Origin: Isochrysis galbana
Taxonomy: Eukaryota; Haptophyta; Isochrysidales; Isochrysidaceae
Assembly (NCBI GenBank): GCA_018136815.1
Contig: CM030931.1
Coordinates: 5,028,148 to 5,092,147, forward strand
DNA length: 64,000 nucleotides
Direction: 5' to 3'
A program made the position numbers and the translations under genes. Within the stretch, counting starts at the first letter, position 1. Each line of letters begins with the position of its first letter. The notes under the pieces were generated by a model that worked only from the letters and a program-made list of their open reading frames with translations, was not told the DNA's origin and did no database searches. Below, in pieces: positions 63,133-64,000 of this stretch.

Positions 63133-63846
63133 TCAATTGATAAGGGGGTCGTCATCGTCATAGTCGAAATGCGCTCCCTCGATGGCATCGCCATCCCAGC
63201 CCCCGTCATCAATCGGGGGTGGCGGAGTGGATGCTCCCGACTGCCCCTCCTTTTCCATGCGCTCAAGTTTCGCAATCACACTATCAATCTTGTCGTTGAG
63301 ACGTATGAGGGTGCTGATGACAGACTCAAGAGAGGTGAGGATGCGCTTGTTCGATAGCTCATTGTCCGCGGAGCCAGATGCTCCTCCTGCTGCCTCCCGC
63401 ACCTGGTTGAGTAGCTCTGATGCCATGAGCTTTTGTTTGAAGTTCTCGACGCCGCCAAGGTCATCGTCGTGCTCTGCGTTGTCTCCCAGGCCGAAGTGGG
63501 CCTCTTCGTCAACATACCAGTCTGCCCTGTTTGTCTGCGGCCTCTCCGTCTTCTTCGCTGCCTGGTCGGCTTCCCACCGCCTCTGGGCCTCAAGCTGCGC
63601 ATCCCATGTGTCGCTTGTGTCCATGGCGTCGAGTTCCTCATCGTCGATCTGGCAGACAGGGCGGAGGCCGATGCGCGCCTTGACGAGCGAGGGGTGAGCG
63701 CAAAACCCAACGCCCCCCAGGCGCACCCCCAGCGCCAGGGGTGCGAGTGCGAGAACCGCCAACATCTGGCCGTGTGGCGGGAGTGGGAGGCGGCCCCTGC
63801 GAGCGCCCGAGACTTCTTGCAAGGAACTCTCGGGCTCTACGTTCAT
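63133..63846 (-). CDS. Hypothetical acidic protein with N-terminal targeting segment
   Basis: 237 codons from the first ATG. A more natural start may be the ATG at 63765, which opens a hydrophobic segment (MLAVLALAPLALGVRLG) followed by GVGFCAHPSLVKARIG. This looks like a signal peptide plus a transit-like region with an aromatic residue near the cleavage, as in plastid-targeted proteins of secondary algae. The body is acidic (IDDEELDAMDTSDTWDAQLE, NAEHDDDLGG) with a central coiled coil (SLESVISTLIRLNDKIDSVI) and an Asp-rich C-terminus. No known domain. It is probably soluble in the plastid, an inference. Confidence 0.55.
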   Translation of the reverse strand: MNVEPESSLQEVSGARRGRLPLPPHGQMLAVLALAPLALGVRLGGVGFCAHPSLVKARIGLRPVCQIDDEELDAMDTSDTWDAQLEAQRRWEADQAAKKTERPQTNRADWYVDEEAHFGLGDNAEHDDDLGGVENFKQKLMASELLNQVREAAGGASGSADNELSNKRILTSLESVISTLIRLNDKIDSVIAKLERMEKEGQSGASTPPPPIDDGGWDGDAIEGAHFDYDDDDPLIN

Positions 63847-64000
63847 GGCCAGCGAGCTTTACTTTGGGAAGTTGAAAAGAGAGGAAGCAGCGGCGCGCGC
63901 GGTGCCGGAGAAACGAGAGGGATCGTCCCGCACCGAGGCACGCAAGGACCGCTCGACATCGACATCGTCTCTCTCGTCAAGATCGTTGTCGACCACGGGC
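63845..64000 (+). CDS. Divergent ORF, 5' end only (runs off the window)
   Basis: An open frame from ATG (MASELYFGKLKREEAAARAV) continues 52 codons to the edge, rich in Arg, Glu and Ser. Its ATG and the far-upstream ATG of the minus-strand neighbour share the palindromic catg, so the two starts cannot both be used comfortably. The neighbour starting at 63765 would leave an ~80-bp divergent promoter. Confidence 0.4.
   Translation, partial: MASELYFGKLKREEAAARAVPEKREGSSRTEARKDRSTSTSSLSSRSLSTTG

Overview
The window is nuclear DNA from a eukaryote, most likely a GC-rich unicellular alga; a haptophyte (Emiliania/Chrysochromulina/Prymnesium type) is my best guess. The reasons are intron-containing genes with GT-AG junctions (one GC-AG), secretory glycosyltransferases with signal anchors, a eukaryotic LSG1 ribosome-biogenesis GTPase, SepSecS, an AlkB-like dioxygenase, WD40 and TPR proteins, very long microsatellites, and dense interspersed repeats. 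Nothing looks prokaryotic. There is no operon, CRISPR array or rRNA. The species call is an inference.

Host genes, left to right: a peptidyl-serine galactosyltransferase-like type I protein with a ShKT module (331-3183,+); an unidentified multi-pass membrane protein (6477-8811,-); a GT90/CAP10-like transferase (10234-12670,+) with an inverted, broken partial copy just upstream (9558-9900); a DxD nucleotide-sugar transferase (13710-15606,+); LSG1 (19964-22176,+); a membrane protein (24845-26514,-); an exostosin-like GT47 (29580-31360,+); SepSecS (35640-37259,+); an AlkB-like 2-oxoglutarate dioxygenase (41012-42001,+); a WD40 protein (45033-46569,-); a small gene of unresolved 3' structure (48154-49010,+); a secreted TPR-methyltransferase fusion (49962-51791,-); a coiled-coil protein (54782-56089,+); a membrane-anchored spermidine-synthase-fold protein (59802-61321,-); a two-exon 3' gene fragment (61621-62161,-); and a divergent pair at the right edge (63133-63846,- and 63845-64000,+). 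Exons were joined by matching splice sites and reading-frame phase. Four glycosyltransferases of different families lie within 31 kb, which suggests Golgi/ER glycan synthesis, but nothing shows co-regulation.

Between the genes the DNA is mostly mobile-element debris, sorted here by self-comparison into families A to H. Family A is a 766-bp element with hairpin ends and a 17-bp target duplication. Family B is a miniature LTR retrotransposon (TRIM) with 352-bp LTRs and a solo LTR elsewhere, both with perfect 5-bp target duplications. Family C is a set of short fragments beginning at a hairpin followed by a conserved 'MERA' reading frame. Family D carries internal 173-bp tandem units. E is a ~200-bp element present as an inverted pair. 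F is a TTAA-flanked MITE. G is a SINE-like ~185-bp repeat. H is a short dispersed repeat. There are also decayed LTR-retrotransposon genes: gag, a gag-protease fusion, a gag plus phage-type methyltransferase pair, and a Copia RNase H.

Two regions look foreign. An AT-rich, frameshifted protein-coding island (about 38370-38850) sits inside a minisatellite, and a minus-strand group of unrecognised small ORFs lies at 32.3-34.7 kb. Both could be remnants of integrated algal DNA viruses or polinton-like elements, but no hallmark gene was seen.
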